Shown here piece after piece: positions 1-7,597 of a DNA stretch of 9,257 nt (position 1 is the stretch's first letter; each line of letters opens with the position of its first letter). Source of the stretch: Phocaeicola plebeius. GTDB lineage: Bacteria > Bacteroidota > Bacteroidia > Bacteroidales > Bacteroidaceae. The stretch lies in assembly GCA_004558305.1 (NCBI GenBank), contig SFDG01000083.1, positions 1 through 9,257 of the forward strand, given 5' to 3'. The notes beneath the pieces were generated by a model, which had not been told where the DNA came from, searched no databases, and saw nothing but the letters and a program-made list of their open reading frames with translations. The position numbers were made by a program, and so were the translations under genes.

Positions 1-117
1 ATGCTTCCGAGCACAAGTGAAAGGAGTCAGAGACATACCTTTCTTCATGTATCGTTTGGCAACAGTTTTGGGTTAGCATCCGTACGCCCTCCCCACAGGA
101 TTTGTCGGGTGCGCCGT
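1..117. other. Left-edge stretch without an assignable gene
   Basis: No convincing gene is visible. On the + strand one frame is open from the window edge to a TAG at 74-76, and on the - strand an ATG at 48-46 reads off the edge (MKKGMSLTPFTCARKH). The two overlap, neither is long enough to recognise, and at most one could be real. The A/T-rich stretch between the nearby repeat and the tamB promoter (about 175-267) likewise shows nothing recognisable. Confidence 0.4.
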
Positions 118-174
118 CCTTCCGCGTCTCCATCACACGCGTGTGTAACCATTCGAGGATGACACTGGAGGGGG
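118..174 (+). repeat. Dispersed ~57-base repeat, left copy
   Basis: This stretch aligns with 9201-9257 at the other end of the window in the same orientation. The first 13 bases match at 9 positions, the next 9 (CATCACACG, 131-139) are identical, a variable 11-12 base middle follows, and 151-173 matches 9235-9257 at 20 of 23 positions. Only one single-base gap is needed. The middle of this copy contains a perfect 12-base palindrome, CACACGCGTGTG (134-145), which is absent from the other copy. No reading frame explains the conservation. It is best read as a non-coding interspersed element; its function is unknown and its true ends may lie beyond the aligned part. Confidence 0.65.
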
Positions 175-267
175 AGACTATAAGGTTTTGGGACAGACTC
201 CTCCTTTATTGAACAGCCGTGAAGAATCATTGATAAATTTGAAAACAGGAACATTGTTGGAGGGAGA

Positions 268-300
268 CTTGTTTTCCTATAAAAAAACTTTGTACCTTTG
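268..300 (+). promoter_or_regulatory. Bacteroides-type promoter for tamB
   Basis: TACCTTTG at 293-300 is a perfect match to the Bacteroidota sigma-ABfr -7 element TAnnTTTG. Upstream by 21 bases is CTTG (268-271), three of four matches to the -33 TTTG element, at the expected spacing. Transcription would start near 307, giving a leader of about 40 bases before the ATG at 346. The consensus is established knowledge; its use here is inferred. It is the only good match seen ahead of the three genes, so it may drive the whole cluster. Confidence 0.65.
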
Positions 301-345
301 CGTCTCTGATGAACTAAGAGAAATCGACAATAAATAGGTCCGACT

Positions 346-3300
346 ATGACGAAAAAGAGAAAATACCTCCGACGGTTCCTGCTGGCACTGGCATCGCCTT
401 TCCTGCTGTTCCTGCTCGTATGCCTGTTCATCTATCTCCCGCCGATACAGAATTACCTAGTGCGGACAGCCACGGAAATGGCCTCGGAAGCGACAGGAAT
501 GGACATCCATATCCGCCGCATCTCGCTGCGCTTCCCGCTGAACCTGGTCGTCGACGAAACGACCGTGACGGACAAGGGGGACACCCTGCTCTATGCCGGA
601 CAGCTCACCGCCAAGGTACAGCTGCTGCCGCTGCTGAAAAAGAAGGTGGAACTGGACGGATTGGAGTTGAAAGAAGCACGGGTCAACTCTGGCGCACTCC
701 TCGAAGGCATGCAGCTGTACGGACAAATGGGATTCTGTTTCCTGGCCTCCCACGGCGTGGACCTGGCTCCTTCGACGGCCATCGTCAACGAAGTGACCTT
801 GCGAGATACCCGACTGACACTCTGCCTGAACGATACCACTGCTGTAGCTGATACGACACAGACGGAACCGACCTTGTGGAAGGTGCGCCTGCAAAAGATG
901 GCCTTGGAGAACTTCGACTTCCGCCTTCTGCTGCCGGCAGACAGCATGGACCTGCAGCTGTCCCTGCAACAGGCGGCACTGACGGAGGGAGCGGCCGACC
1001 TGCACCAGGGCTGCTACTCGGCGACCCGCTTCGAACTGAAGGAAGCGAGGCTGCGCTACGACTGCGGTGCCCTGCCGCCACTGCCCACCGACTCCGCAGC
1101 CGCCCCGAAAAGACTGGACCCGAACCACCTGCTGCTGACACGCATCCACTTCGCCGCCGACTCGCTCTACTATGCCGGCAACGACATCCAGGCCCAGCTG
1201 AAGGAACTGACGCTTCAGGAACAGTCGGGACTGAAGCTGGTGCAGACCAGCGGACAACTGCTCTCGAACGACCAGGCCATCAGCATTCCCCGCCTGCGCC
1301 TGACCACAGGAAACTCGACGGTGGAGCTGAGTGCCTCGATGGACTGGGCCGCCGCCGAAGCCCGGCAGACCGGAGCCATACGGGCCCGCCTGCTGGCGGA
1401 AATCGGCAAAGAAGACATGATGACCTTGCTGGCCGGACAGCCGGAAACCTTCGTGCGGCAGTACCCGGCCGAACCGCTGCAACTGAAAGCCGGCATCGAC
1501 GGCAACCTGGGACGGCTACAGCTGACCCAGCTCTCCCTGACCTTGCCTTCGGCCTTCCGGGCCACCGCTACGGGCAGCATCGAACTGCCCTTGGACAGCC
1601 TGCGGCGGAAAGGAGAAATGAGCCTGGCCCTGGAATGCGGACAACTGCAGTTCCTGCAGGCCCTGACGGGAGGCGTCCTCCTGCCGGAAGGGCTGGCCCT
1701 CCACGGAAAAGCCTCCATCGACGGCCCGCAGACACAGGCCCACGTGCAGGTGATGCAGGCGGAACAGGAACGGATGGTGCTGGATGCCGGCTACCACCTG
1801 CAACGCGAAGCCTACCGGGCCGAACTGAGCGTGAACGGCCTCGACCTACATGCCTTCCTGCCCGATGACTCCCTCTTTGCCGTCCATGCCTCCCTCCAGG
1901 CAGAAGGGGAAGGGACCGACCTGTTCTCTCCGCGTACCCGCACCCACGTGGAAGGCAGCCTCGACCATCTGCAGTATGGAAAGCGGGTCTTCTCGGGCAT
2001 CGGACTGAACGCCGACCTGCAGGACACCCGGCTGACGGCTGCGTTCAGTGCCCGCGACCACCTCATCGACCTCACCACACAGCTGCATGCCACCCTGCAT
2101 CCTCACCAGGTGGTGGCCGACCTGCGGGCACAAGCCGACCGCATCGACTTCTATGGCATGAACCTGACGGAGAAACCGCTGAAGACCAGCCAGCAGCTGG
2201 AAGTACACATGGAGTCTGACCTTCGCGCCACCCATGCCATAAAGGCCGACATGACGAACATCCAGGTCATCACCGACCAGAAGACCTTCCGTACCAAAGA
2301 CCTGCATGCCGGTTTCCAGACCCGCCCCGACTCGGTGAAGTGCTTCGTCAACGCCGGCGACCTGTACTTCCTGTTCCGTGCGCCCCACAGCCTGGAGGCC
2401 CTGCTTGCCCAGACCGAACGGCTTACGGCAGAGATGGGCCGGCAATGGACGGACAAGCACATCGACCAACCCAAGGTGCGCCAACTGCTGCCCACCACCG
2501 AATGCCGCCTGTTCTCGGAAGGGGACAACCCGATTGCCAACATGCTGTCGGCCCGCAACCACCTGCGCTACCAGCGGCTGGATGTGCACCTGCAGACCTC
2601 TCCCGAAGAAGGGCTGAACGGCAACGCCTACCTCTACCGCCTGCGGACCGACAGCTTGGAGCTGGACACCCTCTACTGCGAAGCACGGCAAGATTCCGCC
2701 CTGTTCTATTTCAACACCGGCGTGAAGGCCCTGGCCAAGCCCTGGCAGGAGGCCTTCAGCATCGCCCTGAACAGCCACATCGGTGCCACCGAGGCACAGA
2801 TGACCGCAGAATACCTGAACGGGAAAGGGCAGCGGGGAGCCTACATCGGCTTCCATGCCAACCTCCGCGAGAAAGGCATCAGCCTGCACGTGGTCCCCGA
2901 AAACCCCACCCTGGTCTACCGCACCTTCCATGCCAACCCCGGCAACTACGTCTACCTGAGCGACCAGGGACGTATCCATGCCGACCTGAAGCTGTACGAC
3001 GGACGAAAGACGGGACTCAGCTTCTATTCCTCCCCCGACTCGACGGCCCAGCAAGACCTGACCTTGTCGCTTCACCGCATCGACATCGGAGAGCTCAAAC
3101 GCATTGTCCCCTATATGCCCGACATAGCTGGAGCCGCCTCACTGGAAGCCCACTATGTGCAGCGCAACGAAATCCCTACCGTGGCCGCAGAAATGCGTAT
3201 CGACCAGTTAGCCTACAACCAGGAGCCGCTGGGCGACTGGGAGATGAATGCCGTCTACCTGCCCCTGGACAACGGGGATCACACCGTCGACGGCTACCTG

Positions 3301-5022
3301 CTGCGCAACGAACATCAGGTGGCTTCGCTGAACGGTTCCTACCAGTCGGACGAGACGAAGACCGGTCACGACCGCCTCGATGCCTACCTGTCGCTGGAGC
3401 ATTTCCCGCTGTCGGTGGCCAATGCGTTCGTCCCCGACAAGATGGCCACCCTGACCGGCGACATGGACGGCACCTTGAGCGTCACGGGGTCGGGCAGCCG
3501 TCCGGTGCTGAACGGCGAACTGTCCTTAGACAGTGTGAGTGTCCGTGTCCCCCAGGCCTCCCTGCTGCTGCGGATGGACGACCGGAAGGTACGCATCGCC
3601 GACAGCCACCTGCACTTCGACCGCTACAACATCTATACCTCGGGCAAGAATCCGTTTACCATCGACGGCGACGTGAACCTGACAGACCCGTCGAACCCGC
3701 GCATGGACCTGACGATGGATGCCCGCTACTTCGAACTCATCAATGCCAAGCGGACCAAGGATGCCCTGGTCTACGGCAAGCTCTACGTCGACTTCCAGAG
3801 CACGCTGAAAGGCAACCTCGAGGACCTGAAGATGCGCGGCACGATGAGTGTGCTGGGCAGCAGCAACTTCACCTACGTGATGAAGGACTCTCCCTTGGAG
3901 GTGGAAGACCGGCTGAACGAGACCGTCACCTTCGTCAACTTCGCCGATACGGTCACTACTCTGCATCCCTCTACCCTGCCCTCGCTGACCCTGGGCGGGA
4001 TGGACATCCTGATGACCCTCCACATCGACGAGGCCGTACAGGCCCGCATCGACCTCACCTCCAGCGGGTCGAACTACATGCTGCTGGAAGGCGGAGGCGA
4101 CCTTTCCTTCCAGTACAAGCCCGACGGCTCGATGCTGCTCAACGGCCGCTACTCGCTGATGAGCGGAGAGATGAAATACGAAATGCCCATCATCCCGCTG
4201 AAGACCTTCCACATCAAGGAGGGCAGCTACATCGAATGGACGGGCAACCTGATGAACCCGGCACTCAACATCCAGGCCTACGAACGGATGCGGGCATCGG
4301 TGAGCGAGGAAGGACAAAGCTCGCGCATGGTGAGCTTCGACGTGGGCGTGAACCTGACCAACCGCCTGGAGAACCTGGGCTTCACCTTCACCCTCGAAGC
4401 TCCGGAGGACGGTACGGTGCAGAACGAACTGGCTGCCATGTCGGGCGAAGAAAGAAACAAGCTCGCCGTCACGATGCTGGTGACGGGCATCTACATGACC
4501 GAGAACAATGCGTCGGGCAACTTCAATACCAACAGCATGCTGAACTCGTTCCTGCAAGGACAAATCAACAACATCGCGGGCAGTGCGCTGAAGACCATCG
4601 ACCTGAACTTCGGCATGGAGACCAACGAGCAGGAGGACGGCAGCAGCAGTACCGACTATAACTTCCAGTTTGCCAAGCGTTTCTGGAACAACCGTTTCCG
4701 GGTGGTCATCGGCGGCAAGATTTCGTCGGGCAACAACGTGCAGCAGGATGAGTCGTTCATCGACAACATCTCGTTAGAGTACCGTCTGGACAGCTCTGGA
4801 ACGCGCTACATCAAGGTCTTCCACGACAAGAACTACGAGAGTATCCTCGACGGGGAGGTCATCGAAACCGGTGCGGGTATCGTCTTGCGGAAAAAGGTCA
4901 GCAAGCTGGGCGAGCTGTTCATCTTCCGCAAAAAGAAGAAACGAGCTACTGTGGAGGAGTCTGTAGATGTTTCCGTGGATGTTTTCAATGGGGCCACAGA
5001 TGACACAGATTTCTACAGATGA
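346..5022 (+). CDS. tamB: TamB-like translocation/assembly module protein
   Basis: The 1558-residue product is an inner-membrane-anchored periplasmic protein of the TamB (DUF490)/AsmA-like superfamily. It is thought to bridge the envelope to an Omp85 partner and help outer membrane protein assembly, and probably lipid transport. A basic start (MTKKRKYLRR) precedes one membrane segment at residues 11-31. Next comes the AsmA-like opening typical of the family: PPIQNYL, an amphipathic stretch, then DKGDTLLYAG near residue 80. The long middle is alternating beta-rich sequence. The TamB C-terminal domain is clear from about residue 1080: GSYIEWTGNLMNPALNIQAY near 1300, LNFGME at 1420, and SGTRYIKVFHDKNYESILDG then ETGAGIVLRKK near the end. 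Length is normal for Bacteroidota. The ATG lies about 40 bases after a predicted transcription start. Its last ten codons and stop lie in an inverted ATCTGTG repeat, so the extreme C-terminus (ATDDTDFYR) is probably not native. tamL follows, which supports the assignment. Confidence 0.93.
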   Translation: MTKKRKYLRRFLLALASPFLLFLLVCLFIYLPPIQNYLVRTATEMASEATGMDIHIRRISLRFPLNLVVDETTVTDKGDTLLYAGQLTAKVQLLPLLKKKVELDGLELKEARVNSGALLEGMQLYGQMGFCFLASHGVDLAPSTAIVNEVTLRDTRLTLCLNDTTAVADTTQTEPTLWKVRLQKMALENFDFRLLLPADSMDLQLSLQQAALTEGAADLHQGCYSATRFELKEARLRYDCGALPPLPTDSAAAPKRLDPNHLLLTRIHFAADSLYYAGNDIQAQLKELTLQEQSGLKLVQTSGQLLSNDQAISIPRLRLTTGNSTVELSASMDWAAAEARQTGAIRARLLAEIGKEDMMTLLAGQPETFVRQYPAEPLQLKAGIDGNLGRLQLTQLSLTLPSAFRATATGSIELPLDSLRRKGEMSLALECGQLQFLQALTGGVLLPEGLALHGKASIDGPQTQAHVQVMQAEQERMVLDAGYHLQREAYRAELSVNGLDLHAFLPDDSLFAVHASLQAEGEGTDLFSPRTRTHVEGSLDHLQYGKRVFSGIGLNADLQDTRLTAAFSARDHLIDLTTQLHATLHPHQVVADLRAQADRIDFYGMNLTEKPLKTSQQLEVHMESDLRATHAIKADMTNIQVITDQKTFRTKDLHAGFQTRPDSVKCFVNAGDLYFLFRAPHSLEALLAQTERLTAEMGRQWTDKHIDQPKVRQLLPTTECRLFSEGDNPIANMLSARNHLRYQRLDVHLQTSPEEGLNGNAYLYRLRTDSLELDTLYCEARQDSALFYFNTGVKALAKPWQEAFSIALNSHIGATEAQMTAEYLNGKGQRGAYIGFHANLREKGISLHVVPENPTLVYRTFHANPGNYVYLSDQGRIHADLKLYDGRKTGLSFYSSPDSTAQQDLTLSLHRIDIGELKRIVPYMPDIAGAASLEAHYVQRNEIPTVAAEMRIDQLAYNQEPLGDWEMNAVYLPLDNGDHTVDGYLLRNEHQVASLNGSYQSDETKTGHDRLDAYLSLEHFPLSVANAFVPDKMATLTGDMDGTLSVTGSGSRPVLNGELSLDSVSVRVPQASLLLRMDDRKVRIADSHLHFDRYNIYTSGKNPFTIDGDVNLTDPSNPRMDLTMDARYFELINAKRTKDALVYGKLYVDFQSTLKGNLEDLKMRGTMSVLGSSNFTYVMKDSPLEVEDRLNETVTFVNFADTVTTLHPSTLPSLTLGGMDILMTLHIDEAVQARIDLTSSGSNYMLLEGGGDLSFQYKPDGSMLLNGRYSLMSGEMKYEMPIIPLKTFHIKEGSYIEWTGNLMNPALNIQAYERMRASVSEEGQSSRMVSFDVGVNLTNRLENLGFTFTLEAPEDGTVQNELAAMSGEERNKLAVTMLVTGIYMTENNASGNFNTNSMLNSFLQGQINNIAGSALKTIDLNFGMETNEQEDGSSSTDYNFQFAKRFWNNRFRVVIGGKISSGNNVQQDESFIDNISLEYRLDSSGTRYIKVFHDKNYESILDGEVIETGAGIVLRKKVSKLGELFIFRKKKKRATVEESVDVSVDVFNGATDDTDFYR

Positions 5023-5030
5023 CCACAGAT
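4991..5030 (-). repeat. ATCTGTG repeat, inverted copy at tamB 3' end
   Basis: The reverse complement of this 40-base stretch matches 5194-5233 at 38 of 40 positions and 5120-5159 at 37 of 40. It holds four ACAGAT hexamers beginning at 4996, 5005, 5015 and 5025. The tamB stop codon TGA (5020-5022) lies inside it. The T-rich run after it (5031-5042) mirrors the A-rich run before the other two copies, so the A-rich leader belongs to the unit. The element is non-coding in origin but here supplies codons. Confidence 0.9.
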
Positions 5031-5062
5031 TTTTTATTTTTAGGTATTAATAATTTTTTGTC

Positions 5063-7567
5063 ATGATACTACATTGTTATAAATATATGACCAAGGAAAG
5101 ACCACAGAAAAACAAAAATATCTGTGGTCATCTGTTCCAATCTGTGTCATCTGTGGCCCATTTGCCAGCAACTGTGGCGCAAAACAAAAAAAAATCTGTG
5201 GTCATCTGTACATATCTGTGTCATCTGTGGCCCATTTGCCAGCAGAAATGGCCCATCAGCCTGCTACTGGTAGGCATACTCCTGCTGGCCAGCTGCTCCA
5301 CTACGCGCCACTTGCCGGAAGGGGAAACGCTATATACAGGCATCAAGCGAATCCACATCGAGAACGCGGACAAGAGCAACAACGGCAGCCGAACCCTCGA
5401 AGAGGTGGAGGCAGCCCTGAGCATCGCCCCCAACAACTCGCTTTTCGGGAGCGCATCCCTGCGCACGCCCCTCCCCTTCGGACTGTGGATCTATAACGGA
5501 TTCCAACACTACGAGAAGGGACTGGGGAAATGGATTTTCAACAAGCTCGCAGCCGAACCGGTGCTGCTTTCGACCGTCAATCCCACTACGCGCGTGAAGG
5601 TGGCCACCAACCTGCTCCACGACTATGGGTATTTCAACGGAAGGGTGAGCTACTCCACCGACAGCACCCGCAACCCCCGGGCCGTGAAACTGAGCTATCA
5701 CATCGACATGGGTACACCTTATTATATAGATACCCTCACCTACGAAAGGTTCTCGCCCCAGGCCGACAGCCTGCTCCACGACAGCCTGTTCTTCAGCCAG
5801 CGGCTGGTGCGCCGCGGACAGCCCTTCGACGTGACGGTGCTGAACAGCGAGAAGGAACGGGTCGTCGGCCAACTGCGCAACCTGGGCTACTACTATGCCC
5901 GCAGCGAGTTCCTGACCTTGCTGGCCGACACCCTGATGCACCCGGGCCATGTGGTGCTGAAGATGGTGCCCCGCCAGAACATCCCCGCCGAAGCCTTGCG
6001 CACCTACCGCATCGGACGGACCGATGTCTACCTGACCGGCTACAACGGGGAGCCGCCGACCGACTCGGTGCGCCGACGCGACTTCACCCTGCACTTTCCC
6101 GGCGAGCGGCCCGGCATCCGCTACAGCGTGTTGCGCAACCGCTTCATCTACCGGTCCGGCGAACTGTACTCCGAGCAGCGGCAAGGCTATACACAGGAAG
6201 CCCTGGCACGTCTGGGAGTCTTCAAGTTCAGCGAATTCCAGTACATTCCCCGCAGCGCCGGCAGCGACACCTTAGATATCCGTGTCAACTCCATGTTCGA
6301 CCTGCCTTACGACAGCGAACTGGAACTGAACGTGACGACCAAGAGTACCAAGCAGACAGGACCGGGGGCCATCTTCACCCTCTCGCGGAAGAATTTCCAG
6401 CGCATGGGAGCCACCCTGAACCTGGAACTGAAAGGCTCCTACGAATGGCAGACCAGTTCGACGGTGGACGGCGAAAAGTCGGTGATGAACTCCTACGAAC
6501 TGGGGGCCGCCCTCTCGTTAGAATTTCCCCGTATCATCCTGCCCTGGGTGAAGCGCAAAATCGATCCCTTCCGCTATCCCTCGAAAACGAACTTCAAGAT
6601 TTACCTGGACCAGCTGAACCGGGCCCGCTACTTCAAGATGCTGTCGTTCGGAGGAACGGTGGGCTACAGCTTCCAGCGGTCGCGCTCGTGGAAACACACG
6701 GTGACCCCGCTGAACCTGACCTTCAACCACCTGCAGCACCGTACGGCCGCCTTCGACTCCATCTCAGCAGCCAACCCCAACCTGTTCCGCAGTCTGGACG
6801 ACCAGTTCATCCCGTCCGTCAGCTATACCTTTACCTACGACAATTCCTGGCGGAAGGAGCGCACCCGCTTCTGGTGGGAACACTCGTTCACCTCGGCCGG
6901 CAATGTCACCTCCCTCCTCTATGCTGCCTTCGGCAAAGGGCTGGGCGAAAAGGACAAGCGGCTGTTCGGCACACCCTTTGCTCAGTTCTTGAAGATGACC
7001 AGCGAAGCCCGCTACCTGTACTACCTCTCGGACAAACAGCAGATTGCCGCCCGGCTGATGGGAGGCATCATCTGGTCGTACGGCAACAAGACCATCGCCC
7101 CCTATAGCGAGCAGTTCTACGTGGGCGGTGCCAACAGCATTCGTGCCTTTACGGTGCGCTCCATCGGTCCGGGCAGTTTCCATCCGGCAGAGGGCAGCCA
7201 GTTCTCGTATGTAGACGAGACGGGTGACATCAAGCTGGAGGCCAACCTGGAATACCGTTTCCGCCTGATGTCGGGCTTCCTGGGCGGCCACCTCAACGGG
7301 GCTGTTTTCCTGGATGCCGGCAATGTCTGGCTGATGCGGGAAGACCCGGCCCGTCCCGGAGCGAAGTTCACCCTGAACCGGTTCTTCGACAGTCTTGCCT
7401 TGGGCACCGGTATCGGCCTTCGCTACGACCTTTCCTTCCTGATTCTGAGGTTGGACTGGGGCATTGCCCTTCACGTACCGTACGACACGGGCAAGAGCGG
7501 CTACTACAACATCCCCCGTTTCAAGGACGGCACCGGCCTGCACTTTGCCATCGGCTATCCGTTCTGA
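5063..7567 (+). CDS. tamL: TamL: lipoprotein-type Omp85/TamA-family outer membrane protein
   Basis: This is the outer-membrane half of the translocation and assembly module, in the lipid-anchored form found in Bacteroidota. Read from the ATG at 5063 it has 834 residues. A lipoprotein signal (WPISLLLVGILLLASC) places the acylated cysteine at residue 78, far later than the usual 16-25. POTRA-like repeats span about 90-415, with predicted elements such as LLHDYGYFNGRVSY (184 on), LRNLGYYYARSEFL and ALARLGVFKFSEFQYIPR. The barrel covers about 420-834 and ends HFAIGYPF, a terminal aromatic beta-signal. The Omp85 loop-6 motif appears as IRAF at 693-696 instead of the usual VRGF/Y. The start is unsettled: ATGs exist only at 5063 and 5087, both ahead of two repeat copies; GTG 5198 would leave 32 residues before the cysteine; ATG 5248 is out of frame. 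The gene probably once began at 5243 (see findings). The family call is firm; the first ~60 residues are doubtful. Confidence 0.88.
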   Translation: MILHCYKYMTKERPQKNKNICGHLFQSVSSVAHLPATVAQNKKKSVVICTYLCHLWPICQQKWPISLLLVGILLLASCSTTRHLPEGETLYTGIKRIHIENADKSNNGSRTLEEVEAALSIAPNNSLFGSASLRTPLPFGLWIYNGFQHYEKGLGKWIFNKLAAEPVLLSTVNPTTRVKVATNLLHDYGYFNGRVSYSTDSTRNPRAVKLSYHIDMGTPYYIDTLTYERFSPQADSLLHDSLFFSQRLVRRGQPFDVTVLNSEKERVVGQLRNLGYYYARSEFLTLLADTLMHPGHVVLKMVPRQNIPAEALRTYRIGRTDVYLTGYNGEPPTDSVRRRDFTLHFPGERPGIRYSVLRNRFIYRSGELYSEQRQGYTQEALARLGVFKFSEFQYIPRSAGSDTLDIRVNSMFDLPYDSELELNVTTKSTKQTGPGAIFTLSRKNFQRMGATLNLELKGSYEWQTSSTVDGEKSVMNSYELGAALSLEFPRIILPWVKRKIDPFRYPSKTNFKIYLDQLNRARYFKMLSFGGTVGYSFQRSRSWKHTVTPLNLTFNHLQHRTAAFDSISAANPNLFRSLDDQFIPSVSYTFTYDNSWRKERTRFWWEHSFTSAGNVTSLLYAAFGKGLGEKDKRLFGTPFAQFLKMTSEARYLYYLSDKQQIAARLMGGIIWSYGNKTIAPYSEQFYVGGANSIRAFTVRSIGPGSFHPAEGSQFSYVDETGDIKLEANLEYRFRLMSGFLGGHLNGAVFLDAGNVWLMREDPARPGAKFTLNRFFDSLALGTGIGLRYDLSFLILRLDWGIALHVPYDTGKSGYYNIPRFKDGTGLHFAIGYPF
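5120..5170 (+). repeat. ATCTGTG repeat, direct copy 1
   Basis: This 51-base unit matches 5194-5244 at 48 of 51 positions without gaps, exactly 74 bases apart; the three differences are in a 4-base window (5136-5139). ATCTGT hexamers start at 5120, 5130, 5140 and 5149. Weaker similarity continues into the A-rich leader upstream (5108-5119) and a few bases downstream, so the two copies look like a tandem duplication with a 74-base period. Both lie within the open frame that leads into tamL, but in different frames relative to each other because 74 is not a multiple of three. Confidence 0.92.
5194..5244 (+). repeat. ATCTGTG repeat, direct copy 2, abutting tamL signal peptide
   Basis: Second direct copy, 48 of 51 identical to 5120-5170 and inverted relative to 4991-5030. 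Hexamers ATCTGT begin at 5194, 5204, 5214 and 5223. The identity with copy 1 stops at 5244 (AGCA); the next bases, GAAATGGCCC, begin the coding sequence of the tamL lipoprotein signal. The repeat therefore ends precisely where a start codon would be expected. Confidence 0.92.
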
Positions 7568-7597
7568 CCCTTATTGACAAACCATATACAACCTGAT

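Noticed and set aside
1..76. Edge fragments: a + strand frame ending at 76 and a - strand ATG at 48 reading off the window
   Set aside because: They overlap on opposite strands and are too short to recognise; either could be the end of a real gene, but the window cannot decide.
45..431. 128-residue - strand frame across the tamB promoter and the left repeat
   Set aside because: It runs through a dispersed repeat and a good + strand promoter, has no recognisable motif and overlaps the tamB start.
457..1482. Long antisense open frame within tamB (similar ones at 1846-3075 and 3526-4563 on the - strand)
   Set aside because: G/C-ending codons of a real gene keep the opposite frames open. The translations are low in recognisable motifs and rich in Gln, Val and Gly, and the + strand frame is clearly TamB throughout.
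2340..4661. 773-residue + strand frame overlapping tamB, and a 525-residue one at 5530-7107 inside tamL
   Set aside because: Both are Arg/Pro/Ala/Gln-rich shadow translations of well-recognised genes in another frame, with no domain or signal.
5057..5077. Separate promoter for tamL (TTTG at 5057, TACATTGT at 5070)
   Set aside because: The -7-like element matches only 6 of 8 positions and the spacing of 9 bases is far too short.
5248..5250. ATG just before the tamL lipoprotein signal as the start
   Set aside because: It is one frame off from the signal and barrel; it would work only if one G nearby were removed.
5108..5254. CRISPR array
   Set aside because: Only two direct units with a 74-base period and a third inverted one. 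The spacing between copies is repeat-like and A-rich, and no cas genes are present.
7574..7597. TTG start for the S41 protease
   Set aside because: It adds eight residues ahead of a textbook lipoprotein signal that starts with ATG at 7598.
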